From Arcticibacter tournemirensis (GTDB lineage Bacteria; Bacteroidota; Bacteroidia; Sphingobacteriales; Sphingobacteriaceae): 64,000 nt of DNA. The stretch is taken from positions 4,836,001 to 4,900,000 of the forward strand of contig NZ_VFPL01000001.1 of the NCBI RefSeq assembly GCF_006716645.1, given 5' to 3'. A program made the translations under genes and the position numbers. Below the pieces are notes generated by a model, which searched no databases, was not told the origin of the DNA, and saw only the letters and a list, made by a program, of their open reading frames with translations. Below, one piece after another: positions 29,048 to 37,273 of this stretch (within the stretch, counting starts at the first letter, position 1; each line of letters opens with the position of its first letter).

Positions 29048-30019
29048 CTATATCCACCTGTTTTCCAGTACCTCTTTCGCGTGATACGTTAATATAGCAG
29101 ATGCTCCAGCCCTTCTTATGCTTGTTAATATTTCTGTTATTGTGCGGCGTTCGTCGAGCCATCCCTTTTGAGCAGCGGCTTTAACCATTGCGTATTCTCC
29201 ACTCACGTTATAGGCTGCTACAGGCAGATTAGAATGATCGTTTACAAGTTTGATGACATCCAGATAGGCTAAGGCTGGCTTAACCATCAGGAAATCGGCC
29301 CCCTCCTGTTCGTCCAGGGCCGCTTCGATCAAAGCTTCCCTCTGGTTGGCCGGATTCATCTGATATGTTTTCTTGTCTCCAAACTTCGGAGCAGAATCAA
29401 GGGCGTCGCGGAAAGGTCCATAAAAAGCGCTTGCATACTTCGCACTGTACGACATAATGGAGATATTGGTAAAGCCATTGTCGTCGAGCATCTTCCGGAT
29501 ATATCCAACGCGACCATCCATCATATCAGAAGGAGCGATAATATCGGCTCCCGAGCGTGCGTGAGCCAAGGCCATCTTTCCGAGGACCTCCAGCGTTTCA
29601 TCATTCAGGATTTCGCCGTTTTCAACGATCCCGTCATGTCCATCACTGCTATAGGGGTCCATAGCCACATCGGTAATTACACAGGCTTCAGGAAACCGGG
29701 CTTTAATGGCCCTTATTGCCCTGAGATATAAACATTCTTCGTGATAGCTGATAGTAGCATATTTATCTTTCAGTGCCTCATCAATATTCGGAAAAAGATC
29801 AAATGCCTTCAACCCAAGGTTCAGACATGATTCAACTTCGCGCAACAGGTTGTCTATCGACAAACGATAAACGCCAGGCATTGATGCAACTTCTATTTTC
29901 TTGTTGTCACCTTCTGTTATAATTAACGGAAGTATTAGATTCGACGCAGAAAGATACGTCTCTTTAACCATTTCGCGAATAACTTCGCTTTTCCGGTTTC
30001 TTCTCGGTCTTTGTAACAT
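29048..30019 (-). CDS. hemB: Porphobilinogen synthase (delta-aminolevulinate dehydratase)
   Basis: Condenses two 5-aminolevulinates to porphobilinogen. It has 323 residues. The Schiff-base lysines are K194 in MSYSAKYASAFYGPF and K247 in FLMVKPALAY. The metal region reads DVAMDPYSSDGHDG, with Asp and no cysteine triad, so this is the zinc-independent, Mg-type enzyme rather than the E. coli zinc type. It is 56 bases after hemCD and is followed by a quasi-repeat array before hemL. Confidence 0.97.
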   Translation of the reverse strand: MLQRPRRNRKSEVIREMVKETYLSASNLILPLIITEGDNKKIEVASMPGVYRLSIDNLLREVESCLNLGLKAFDLFPNIDEALKDKYATISYHEECLYLRAIRAIKARFPEACVITDVAMDPYSSDGHDGIVENGEILNDETLEVLGKMALAHARSGADIIAPSDMMDGRVGYIRKMLDDNGFTNISIMSYSAKYASAFYGPFRDALDSAPKFGDKKTYQMNPANQREALIEAALDEQEGADFLMVKPALAYLDVIKLVNDHSNLPVAAYNVSGEYAMVKAAAQKGWLDERRTITEILTSIRRAGASAILTYHAKEVLENRWI

Positions 30020-30075
30020 AACGACTCTTTATATATTCTCTCTTCACTAAGAGATTTAATTGGTATAGCAAGATA

Positions 30076-31656
30076 CTAAAGGCCAAAAACAGCCTCTGCC
30101 AGTCCCATCTCGTCAGGCGAATAAGGCAACGTATACCTTACCCCCATCTCATCGAACTTCCTGCCGGTCGAGCGGCCTATACAAACTACTTTCTGTCCGG
30201 GTTCGAGAAGGTTATGAGCAAAATAGGCTTCAACATTCGAAGGACTGGTAAAGATCAGCACGTCGGCATGCGATTGCTCTACATCTTCCTCTATCACCGT
30301 TTCATAAACAGGAAGGTCAATTATCTTTGTCTGAACAGAGAGTGTTTGCTGAATGGTTCTCAGAGAACCTTTTGCTCCCGGAAACAATACGGTTGTGCCG
30401 CTTGCTATTGCTGCAAATTCCTTTGCAATTTCAGAAGTATCAATCCCCTCTTCCTCTCCATTAAAGTCGGGCACTCTGCCAAAACGCCGGAGGGTTTCTT
30501 CTGAAGCCCGCCCGAGCACACCCAGCTGTGTTTTTTTACTGATCTGTGGATCAAGCTTAAAGAAATATTCTATCGCATTTTTGCTGGAAAAAAATATCCA
30601 GTCGGCATCTCTTAATATATATGGATCCAGTCTGTTAATAATGGGAAAAGTGCGGATCAGCGACCGGCACTCCAGGGCTATGCCATTCTTTTCCATCGCT
30701 CTTCTGAAGTAACTCGATTCAGAAATATCACGGGTAATAAAGACTTTAGCAGGGAAACCCCTGTCTGGCGAAAACTTCGCCACGATCCTTTCTGCGAGGC
30801 CCACAGTAGTGTCGGATTCGAGGAAAAGCCTGTTAGGAAAAGCATCTTCGCCGTTTGCTTTCGACGTCCAAACCTGGTATTTGCCATCCTCCTTTCTGCA
30901 GTAACAGCCTAAAGGCATATGACAACCACCGTTAAAGATATTAAGCACCTTGCGCTCCACAGCAATCACCTCAGCAACCTCCTCGTTATGCAGAGCCTGC
31001 AGCTTCTCATATAACTCAGCGTCGGTCTCACGGATCTGTATAGCCAAAACTCCTTGCGCAGGGGCCGGAATAAATTCCATTGGCTCAAGTTCCTCCACAT
31101 AAAACTCGCTCAGATCAATCTTCAAGCGCTCTACACCGGCTTTTGCCAGAATGATAGCATCATAGCTTTCGTCTCTCAGCTTCTGTATACGCGTAGGAAC
31201 GTTTCCGCGTAAATCTTCAATCTCCAGATCAGGCCTCAACGAAAGAAGCTGTGCCTTGCGGCGGTTCGACGACGTACCTACCAATCCCCCATACTTAACC
31301 GACAACTTTTGTTTAATGTCTACACAGTCTTTAAGGATCAGCAAAAGTTCATTGGGATCTTCACGTTCAGAAACTGCAGCAATAATAAGGCCTTGCGGAT
31401 TTTGAGTAGGTAAGTCTTTGTGCGAATGAACAGCAAGGTCTATGGTATTGTTCAGTAAGGCTTCTTCAAGTTCCTTGGTGAAAAAACCTTTTCCTTCGAG
31501 CTTATCCAGGCGAAGGTTCAAAATCTTATCGCCCTGTGTTTTTATGATTTTAAGATCGGCATCTACACCGATTTCTGCTAGTTTATCCTTTACAAAATTT
31601 GCCTGCCAGAGAGCCAGCTCACTCCCTCTTGTACCTATAATGACTTTTCTATCCAC
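30076..31656 (-). CDS. hemC-hemD: Fused hydroxymethylbilane synthase / uroporphyrinogen-III synthase
   Basis: A 526-residue bifunctional protein. The HemC part (1 to about 298) has IIGTRGSELALWQ, HSHKDLPT, GTSSNRRKAQL, LRGNVPTRIQKL, and C245 in NGGCHMPLGCY for the dipyrromethane cofactor. The HemD part (about 303-526) has VFITRDISES, WIFFSSKNAIEYFF, VLFPGAKGS, IFTSPSNVEAYF and CIGRSTGRKFDEMG. It polymerises porphobilinogen and closes the ring to uroporphyrinogen III. Continuous reading through the junction shows a genuine fusion. The start codon is GTG at 31656. Confidence 0.95.
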   Translation of the reverse strand: MDRKVIIGTRGSELALWQANFVKDKLAEIGVDADLKIIKTQGDKILNLRLDKLEGKGFFTKELEEALLNNTIDLAVHSHKDLPTQNPQGLIIAAVSEREDPNELLLILKDCVDIKQKLSVKYGGLVGTSSNRRKAQLLSLRPDLEIEDLRGNVPTRIQKLRDESYDAIILAKAGVERLKIDLSEFYVEELEPMEFIPAPAQGVLAIQIRETDAELYEKLQALHNEEVAEVIAVERKVLNIFNGGCHMPLGCYCRKEDGKYQVWTSKANGEDAFPNRLFLESDTTVGLAERIVAKFSPDRGFPAKVFITRDISESSYFRRAMEKNGIALECRSLIRTFPIINRLDPYILRDADWIFFSSKNAIEYFFKLDPQISKKTQLGVLGRASEETLRRFGRVPDFNGEEEGIDTSEIAKEFAAIASGTTVLFPGAKGSLRTIQQTLSVQTKIIDLPVYETVIEEDVEQSHADVLIFTSPSNVEAYFAHNLLEPGQKVVCIGRSTGRKFDEMGVRYTLPYSPDEMGLAEAVFGL

Positions 31657-31676
31657 AATAAAATTTAACCTTTTTG

Positions 31677-31684
31677 CAAAAATA
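31677..31684 (-). promoter_or_regulatory. Possible -7 box of hemCD (TATTTTTG)
   Basis: A perfect TAnnTTTG box on the minus strand about 14 bases upstream of the predicted start of a short leader. No TTG is present at the -33 distance, so it may be a weak or activator-dependent promoter inside the hem block. Confidence 0.35.
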
Positions 31685-31719
31685 ACGACTTATCATATTT
31701 GCTGTAGTACTAAAACAGG

Positions 31720-32946
31720 TTAGCTGTTGTTAACGAGGATTTCTTTAGCCATAACCATTGGAACACTGATATATTTTTTTTCCATGTAGTTAATCACCCT
31801 CTCTAGTACTTCCCTTGAATTACTGTCAAGCTGCTGAATATCGTCGGCAAATACAGAATTAACCGCAACTCTCCTGATCTCTTTAATCTTTAACGGCACC
31901 TCTCTCATAGCAAGCTCAATCTGGCGTTGCTTCAAAATCGGCTTAAACTCGTTAATATTTTGTTCTATAATCACTTCTGCATGTACCAGTTCCTGGTAAC
32001 GTTCCTGCATATTCTGATTGGCAATCTCCTGAAGGCTGCGTACCTCGATAAAGTGAACCGGATTTCGCTCGAGGATCTCGGGATGAGTATCGTTAGGAAT
32101 AGCCAGATCTACGATCACCTTTTTATCGGTTTCTCCATTGAGAAGCGAGTGATATATCTCGTTCGTAATAATAGGCTCAACGGCACTGGTGCAAGTAATA
32201 ATTACGTCGAATCCCTTTTTATAATTTATAAGTTCTGTAATGCTGAAGGCTTCGCCATTAAGCTCTTTGGCAAGTTCTTCTGCCTTAGAAAGCGTACGGT
32301 TAAATACCGCGAAGTTGGAATATTTATGTTTTTGCAGGTATTTTGAAATGCACTTATTGGTTTCACCCGCACCAATAATAAGGATCCGGGAATTTGAACA
32401 CATGTTTAAATCGCGCAGCTTACGATAGGCCAGCGAAACCACCGAAACAGGATTTTTGGAAATCTTGGTCTCTGTGTATACCTCTTTGGCTGTTTTTACA
32501 ATATGGCTCATAATCAGCCGCATATAATCCCCGGTAAAGCCAGCTTCCCTGCAGGTTTCATACCCTTTGCGTACCTGTGCGAGTATTTCTTTCTCCCCTA
32601 CTACTAAACTTTCCAGAGAACATGAAACGCGAAGCAAATGATTGAAAGCATCTACATCTTCGAATAATCTTACCTTACTAACAAAATCATCTAACTTATC
32701 GTCAGGAATACAAAAGTCTAAGGTTTGAATAAAATCTTTTACGAAAGCAGGAGTAATGTGCATAGAGCCGCTGAAAACGAACTCCACACGATTACAGGTG
32801 CCTATATAGAAGATCTCAGGTATGTCAAACTTCTCCCTTACGGAATTTAATCTGACAGCCAGCGTCTGATTGCAGATCACAAACTTCCCTAAATCCTTTA
32901 AATCTATCTGCTGATGAGTAAATGCTAAAACTTTTAACTGTTTCAA
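31720..32946 (-). CDS. hemA: Glutamyl-tRNA reductase
   Basis: First enzyme of the C5 heme pathway, reducing glutamyl-tRNA to glutamate-1-semialdehyde with NADPH. It has 408 residues. The catalytic Cys is C51 in YIGTCNRVEFVF. The SCSLESLVVGEKEILAQV segment (core LVVGEKEIL) contacts the tRNA-bound substrate. The NADPH domain has RILIIGAGETNK. The C-terminal dimerisation helices follow. It heads the minus-strand heme block, preceded by a -7 box and a palindrome, and is a likely regulated gene. Confidence 0.96.
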   Translation of the reverse strand: MKQLKVLAFTHQQIDLKDLGKFVICNQTLAVRLNSVREKFDIPEIFYIGTCNRVEFVFSGSMHITPAFVKDFIQTLDFCIPDDKLDDFVSKVRLFEDVDAFNHLLRVSCSLESLVVGEKEILAQVRKGYETCREAGFTGDYMRLIMSHIVKTAKEVYTETKISKNPVSVVSLAYRKLRDLNMCSNSRILIIGAGETNKCISKYLQKHKYSNFAVFNRTLSKAEELAKELNGEAFSITELINYKKGFDVIITCTSAVEPIITNEIYHSLLNGETDKKVIVDLAIPNDTHPEILERNPVHFIEVRSLQEIANQNMQERYQELVHAEVIIEQNINEFKPILKQRQIELAMREVPLKIKEIRRVAVNSVFADDIQQLDSNSREVLERVINYMEKKYISVPMVMAKEILVNNS

Positions 32947-32978
32947 CGCCTGTATACCTAATTTATTTTAAAACCAAA

Positions 32979-32986
32979 CAAAGGTA
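32979..32986 (-). promoter_or_regulatory. -7 box of hemA (TACCTTTG)
   Basis: A perfect TAnnTTTG box on the minus strand; transcription would start about 26 bases before the hemA ATG. No TTG is seen at -33; instead that position falls in the palindrome at 33000-33033. Confidence 0.55.
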
Positions 32987-32999
32987 TCAATAGAGCCCC

Positions 33000-33033
33000 A
33001 TACCGCTGTCATTCCTTTGTCAAACAGCGGTAT
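33000..33033. promoter_or_regulatory. 10-bp inverted repeat over the hemA -33 region
   Basis: ATACCGCTGT and ACAGCGGTAT are perfect inverted copies separated by 14 bases. The repeat covers the place where the -33 element of the hemA promoter should be, the expected site for an activator or repressor. The neighbouring two-component regulator is a candidate binder, but that is speculation. Confidence 0.5.
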
Positions 33034-33156
33034 TTAGATTATTTATAAATAATCAGGAAAATCAAATGACATAATGAACGCAGGTAAAACGTACGACTTA
33101 CCACGTACAAGTAACGTCAAAAGAAGGCACAACAAACTAAGCTGTGCGCTATTTGT

Positions 33157-33164
33157 TAAGTTTG
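33157..33164 (+). promoter_or_regulatory. Possible -7 box of the hydrolase gene (TAAGTTTG)
   Basis: Matches TAnnTTTG 25 bases before the ATG at 33190, but there is no TTG at the proper distance, so support is modest. Confidence 0.35.
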
Positions 33165-33189
33165 ATGTATTATTGAAGAACTAAAAAGC

Positions 33190-34020
33190 ATGAACGTAAC
33201 ATCTTATACAATAGAGGGGGCCGAAGGCCGGTCCATCCCCATTGACATAACTTCTCCCGAAACGGGCAGTAAAGGGCTGCTTGTTATTTTTGTTCATGGA
33301 TTTAAAGGGTTCAAAGACTGGGGGACGCATTCATTAACGGCTGAATATTTCGCTGAGCGGGGTTTCGATTTTCTAAAATTCAACTTCTCCCACGCAGGCA
33401 TTAGTGCAAACAGTACTAATGGCATGTTCGACGACCTGAATGCCTTTAGCCTGAATACCTTTTCGAAAGAATTGTTCGACCTCGACCAGGTTATTACCTT
33501 TGCCAGCAGCGGAAGGTCGTTTCCCTCGCCGGATCACATTTTTATTATCGGCCACAGTCTTGGCGGAGCTATCAGCGTTATCCAAACTGCAGAAGACAAA
33601 AGGATTGATAAACTGGTAACATGGGCCTCTGTTAGTAATTTAAGAAACTTATGGAGTAATGAACAGGAAGAAGCATGGAGAAAAAACGGTACTCTATATA
33701 TTCACAATACCAGAACAAACCAGCAAATGCCTTTAAGCATTGAAATACTGGAAGACCTCAACCACCATTCTGAAAGGCTGGATGTTTTGAACGCTGCCCG
33801 AAGTGTAGAAAAACCGTGGCTCATTGTCCACGGAGATGCGGATACAAGTATAGCTCCTGAGCAGGCACATGAGCTAAACAGGCAGCAGGAACTTGCGCGG
33901 ATTTTGCTCATTGAAGGGGGTGATCATGTTTTCGGAGGAAGGCATCCCTGGACCGAAAAAGCCCTGCCCGAGAAATTAAAGGAGGCATGCGATGCAACGG
34001 TTGACTTCCTAAAGGGATAA
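33190..34020 (+). CDS. Alpha/beta hydrolase
   Basis: A 276-residue cytoplasmic serine hydrolase of the alpha/beta fold. The oxyanion region is VIFVHGFKGFKDWG, the nucleophile is S123 in IIGHSLGGAIS, the acid is in VHGDADTSIAPEQA, and the catalytic His is in GGDHVFGGRHPW. This form resembles uncharacterised dienelactone-hydrolase-like or acylaminoacyl-type esterases. No signal peptide is seen. The gene stands alone between hemA (divergent) and an ECF sigma gene, and the substrate is unknown. Confidence 0.88.
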   Translation: MNVTSYTIEGAEGRSIPIDITSPETGSKGLLVIFVHGFKGFKDWGTHSLTAEYFAERGFDFLKFNFSHAGISANSTNGMFDDLNAFSLNTFSKELFDLDQVITFASSGRSFPSPDHIFIIGHSLGGAISVIQTAEDKRIDKLVTWASVSNLRNLWSNEQEEAWRKNGTLYIHNTRTNQQMPLSIEILEDLNHHSERLDVLNAARSVEKPWLIVHGDADTSIAPEQAHELNRQQELARILLIEGGDHVFGGRHPWTEKALPEKLKEACDATVDFLKG

Positions 34021-34128
34021 TCGTTGACTGCTCTGAAATCTAAAAGCCCCATGCTGCTTTTTGTTTATGGGTATATAATTTATCGATCAAAACGACGTAC
34101 TTTGCCGTAAAGAGCCAAATGATACCGC

Positions 34129-34680
34129 ATGAATCAAGTTGAAGACTCAGAAATACTTTTAAAGTTCTCGAATAAGGAGACCCGGAACGAGGCTTTTGGC
34201 TTGCTCTTAAAAAAGTATCAGCAAAAAATTTACTGGCATATCCGGCGTCTGGTAATAAATCATGACGATGCCGATGACCTGGTACAAGACGTATTTATCA
34301 AAGTGTGGAAGAATCTGGATAACTTTCAAAGTAATTCACAGCTTTATACATGGCTTTACAGGATTGCAACTAACGAATGCCTTACTTTCCTCAATAAAAA
34401 GAAACAACAGAATAATATGCCCCTTGACGAAGTAGCTTACGACCTTGCCGATTCGCTGGCTGAGGGCTCTTATTTTGACGGCAATCATGCTCAGATGAAG
34501 TTACAGAAGGCATTGTTAACCCTTCCCGAAAAACAGCGGCTTGTATTTAACATGAAATATTTTGACGACTTGAAATATGAAGAGATATCCGACGTACTTG
34601 GAACCAGTGTAGGGGCTCTTAAAGCGTCCTTTCATCATGCAGTAAAAAAAATTGAGGCTTATTTATCAAACAATGATTAA
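34129..34680 (+). CDS. ECF-type RNA polymerase sigma factor
   Basis: A 183-residue sigma factor. Region 2 shows YWHIRRLVINHDDADDLVQDVFIKVWKNL (core DDADDLVQDVFIKVW) and LYTWLYRIATNECL. Region 4 shows ALLTLPEKQRLVFNMKYFDD and YEEISDVLGTSVGALKASFHHA. It is followed by an anti-sigma-like membrane protein with repeated motifs and a small periplasmic Spy-like protein, all on the same strand with short gaps, so this is a self-contained ECF module distinct from that at 20.3-22.5 kb. Confidence 0.94.
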   Translation: MNQVEDSEILLKFSNKETRNEAFGLLLKKYQQKIYWHIRRLVINHDDADDLVQDVFIKVWKNLDNFQSNSQLYTWLYRIATNECLTFLNKKKQQNNMPLDEVAYDLADSLAEGSYFDGNHAQMKLQKALLTLPEKQRLVFNMKYFDDLKYEEISDVLGTSVGALKASFHHAVKKIEAYLSNND

Positions 34681-34711
34681 ACCTTAAGGCTTCAGATTAA
34701 TCAGTATCTAT

Positions 34712-35344
34712 ATGGAATTGAATAAAAATAACGGAAACTGGGAGAAGGATGCACCGGCTCTGGCGGCGGTTGAGAGGACTAATCCGTTTACAGTTCCCCT
34801 TAATTACTTCGAAAACATGCAGGATCAGCTGCAAAGCAGAGTGGCTATCACAGAGTCGTCCGGGGATGGCGGGAATACGCGCTTTACTGTTCCTGAAGGG
34901 TACTTCGATACACTCGGCGACCGGATCATGTCGGCGGTGAAAGCCGAAAGTTTTAAGGAGGAGATGAGTGAGAACGGGTTTAGTGTACCCCACAATTACT
35001 TTGTTAATCTTGAAGAAAGTATAATTAAAAAAGCGGAGGCACTGAACGCTACTCCGTCAAAAACTGTGCGCCGGCTGGTTCCTGCCTGGATGAAGTATGC
35101 AGCCGCAGCTTGTATAACGACTGTAACCGGCTCTGTGATCTTCTTTAGTCAGCAGAATAATACCTTAGAATCGAAGCTTTCGAAAATACCTGAAAATGAC
35201 ATTGTGACCTACCTCCAGGCATATAGTGATACAGGTGACTTTCCGGTGATTGTAGAGAACCTTGAAAAAAATATTGTAGCAACAGAAACCGGCGCGAGCC
35301 TGTCAGACCGGGAGATCGAGCAATATCTTGAGTCTACGCTGTAA
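34712..35344 (+). CDS. Anti-sigma-like membrane protein with three FxVPxxYF repeats
   Basis: 210 residues. The cytoplasmic N-terminal part carries three copies of F-[TS]-V-P-x-x-Y-F, at residues 26-33 (FTVPLNYF), 58-65 (FTVPEGYF) and 90-97 (FSVPHNYF), spaced exactly 32 residues. One membrane helix follows at about 127-146, then a periplasmic tail with the related segments ENDIVTYLQAY and DREIEQYLES. It lies between an ECF sigma gene (31 bases) and a Spy-like gene (11 bases). The anti-sigma role is inferred from context; the repeats may be docking motifs. Confidence 0.75.
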   Translation: MELNKNNGNWEKDAPALAAVERTNPFTVPLNYFENMQDQLQSRVAITESSGDGGNTRFTVPEGYFDTLGDRIMSAVKAESFKEEMSENGFSVPHNYFVNLEESIIKKAEALNATPSKTVRRLVPAWMKYAAAACITTVTGSVIFFSQQNNTLESKLSKIPENDIVTYLQAYSDTGDFPVIVENLEKNIVATETGASLSDREIEQYLESTL

Positions 35345-35355
35345 ATGATGTAAAA

Positions 35356-35769
35356 ATGAAGAAATGGATCTTTAGTACTTTATTATATTTATCTGTATTT
35401 GTAACAGTACCGGCTGCAGCACAACATGAGAACAAGCATATTGATGCGGTGAAAATTGAGTTTCTAACTAAAAAACTTGATTTAAGTCCGGAGGAGGCGC
35501 AAAAGTTCTGGCCGGTGTATCACAACTATCAGCGGGAAATGATCTCTATATTTAAAGAAAGACGACGAGCCCGCCAACTGCAGAAGGAGGCTAATACTCC
35601 GCCCGACGAGTTAAAGTTTGAAACCCGTATCCTTGAAACAAAAAAGCGTTACCGTAAAGAATTTCAGGATGTATTGCCTGCACAAAAAGCAGATCTGGTA
35701 TTTCCTGCTGAAAGAGAATTCAGGGAATGGCTAATCAACCAGCTGCGCGAAAGACGACAACATCCTTAA
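35356..35769 (+). CDS. Small periplasmic protein, Spy/CpxP-like
   Basis: 137 residues with a signal peptide (MKKWIFSTLLYLSVFVTVPAAAQ). The mature protein is nearly all helical and strongly charged: IDAVKIEFLTKKLDLSPEEAQKFWPVYHNY (core LDLSPEEAQKFWPVY), IFKERRRARQLQKEA and ETKKRYRKEFQDVLPAQKA. The LxLxxEQ-type pattern and the repeated helical pair resemble Spy/CpxP or heavy-metal-sensor proteins. As the last gene of the ECF set it could be a chaperone or stress sensor in the periplasm. Family assignment is moderate. Confidence 0.7.
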   Translation: MKKWIFSTLLYLSVFVTVPAAAQHENKHIDAVKIEFLTKKLDLSPEEAQKFWPVYHNYQREMISIFKERRRARQLQKEANTPPDELKFETRILETKKRYRKEFQDVLPAQKADLVFPAEREFREWLINQLRERRQHP

Positions 35770-35792
35770 TTTATAGTTTTTAGTTTTACTAT

Positions 35793-35819
35793 AGCCTCCC
35801 TAAAACTCGGGAGGCTTTT
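35793..35819 (+). terminator. Rho-independent terminator of the second ECF operon
   Basis: A 7-bp GC-rich stem (GCCTCCC against GGGAGGC, extended by A-T) with an 8-base loop, followed by TTTT. It ends right where the -7 box of the aminotransferase gene begins. Confidence 0.85.
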
Positions 35820-35820
35820 G

Positions 35821-35828
35821 TATTTTTG
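35821..35828 (+). promoter_or_regulatory. -7 box of the aminotransferase gene (TATTTTTG)
   Basis: A perfect TAnnTTTG box whose predicted start falls at or within a few bases of the ATG at 35833, so the message may be leaderless. No TTG is seen at -33. The box abuts the terminator of the preceding operon. Confidence 0.5.
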
Positions 35829-35832
35829 TGGC

Positions 35833-37020
35833 ATGATAAGCCTACGGCAATTATTCCTCCTTAACAACGCTCAGACATCCTCTACTCCACGTCTTCTTGA
35901 AATAGAAAGAGCAGAAGGCATTTATTTATTTGGCCCTTCAGGAAAGGCCTATATGGACCTGGTTTCAGGTTTTGCAGTAAGTAATGTGGGGCATTGTCAT
36001 CCGGCGGTTGTGAAGGCTGTTAAAGACCAGGCAGAGCGGTATATGCATGTTGCAGTTTATGGCGAATATGTTCAGTCGCCTCAAGTGCTGTATGCAGAAA
36101 AACTAATTTCCGTATTACCGGCCGCGCTCAATTCGGTATACTTCGTTAATTCGGGGGCCGAAGCTACAGAGGGTGCACTGAAGCTTGCTAAGCGGTTTAC
36201 CGGCAGAAGTAAGATTGTTTCGTGCTATCAGGCGTATCATGGAAGTACGCACGGTGCACTGAGTGTTATGGGTAACGAATATTATAAGCAAGCTTACCGG
36301 CCACTTCTGCCAAATGTACATTTCATTCATTTTAATGAGTCGGCTGATCTTGATCTGATCGATCATGATACTGCATGTGTGATTGTTGAAAGCATACAGG
36401 GCGAAGCGGGTGTACGTGTGCCGGAAAACGCTTATATGCAGGCTTTAAGGAAGCGTTGCGACGAGACGGGCGCACTCCTGATCATGGATGAAATACAGAC
36501 AGGATTCGGCCGGACGGGTAAACTTTTTGCATTTGAACATTTTGGAATCCATCCGGATATCCTCCTGCTGGCAAAAGGTATAGGAGGCGGAATGCCGATA
36601 GGGGCGTTCATAGCTTCGCGCGAGATAATGGACTGTTTAAAGGATAACCCAATACTTGGTCATATTACGACATTTGGAGGCCATCCGGTGAGCTGCGCTG
36701 CAGGACTCGCCACTCTTAACACTATTCTTGAAGAGAATATGGTGGCTGAAGTGGGCAAAAAGGAGGCTTTATTCCGAACGCTTCTGTCTAAACCGCCTAT
36801 ACGCGAAGTCAGGGGTATGGGACTTATGCTCTGTATCCAGATTGACACTTTTGCCCAGGTGGAAGCTGTAAGCAAAAAATGCCTTGAGGAAGGGATCATT
36901 GTAGACTGGTTCTTGCATTGTGATACCGCATTGCGCATTGCTCCTCCTCTTACTATAACAGAACCAGAAATCAGGGAAGCCTGCAGAATTATTACAGAAA
37001 CAGTGGCGGCAATCGTGTAG
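35833..37020 (+). CDS. Class III aminotransferase (acetylornithine/GABA-type)
   Basis: PLP-dependent aminotransferase of 395 residues from the ATG at 35833; the frame is open five codons further up, but that overlaps the -7 box. SGFAVSNVGHCHPAVVKAV, VNSGAEATEGALKLAKRFTG, ESIQGEAGV and MDEIQTGFGRTG are class III motifs, and the PLP lysine is K248 in LLLAKGIGGGMPIGAF. The family covers acetylornithine, GABA and ornithine aminotransferases; the motifs do not settle the substrate. The arginine genes are absent. It lies 250 bases upstream of the ATP-grasp/alpha-E/transglutaminase set, to which it might supply an amino donor. Confidence 0.88.
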   Translation: MISLRQLFLLNNAQTSSTPRLLEIERAEGIYLFGPSGKAYMDLVSGFAVSNVGHCHPAVVKAVKDQAERYMHVAVYGEYVQSPQVLYAEKLISVLPAALNSVYFVNSGAEATEGALKLAKRFTGRSKIVSCYQAYHGSTHGALSVMGNEYYKQAYRPLLPNVHFIHFNESADLDLIDHDTACVIVESIQGEAGVRVPENAYMQALRKRCDETGALLIMDEIQTGFGRTGKLFAFEHFGIHPDILLLAKGIGGGMPIGAFIASREIMDCLKDNPILGHITTFGGHPVSCAAGLATLNTILEENMVAEVGKKEALFRTLLSKPPIREVRGMGLMLCIQIDTFAQVEAVSKKCLEEGIIVDWFLHCDTALRIAPPLTITEPEIREACRIITETVAAIV

Positions 37021-37273
37021 AACGCATAGCCTCTTTCTTGAAAACACTTTCTTCTTTGGTCAAGACCTGCAACAGGTGTTGATAACGATCATGCTGAAAA
37101 AGATTTAAGCCTTATCGTGAATCTACAGGATATTCGGTAATGATATTTTTAGCTTCAAAAGAAAAAAACTCATGTCTTAATACCCAAACCATACCTCATA
37201 GGAGTTTTTTATTCTTAATAATTTGATAAAATGACCAAATAATTAATATTTTTATAAAAAAAGGCAAATATTT

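Noticed and set aside
34100-34128. Promoter box TACTTTG ahead of the second ECF sigma gene
   Set aside because: It has one base too few for TAnnTTTG and no TTG at the right distance.
37021-37273. Terminator between the aminotransferase and the ATP-grasp gene
   Set aside because: AAAAAACTC and GAGTTTTTT could pair around 37165-37210, but the stem is AT-rich with a long loop, so support is too weak.
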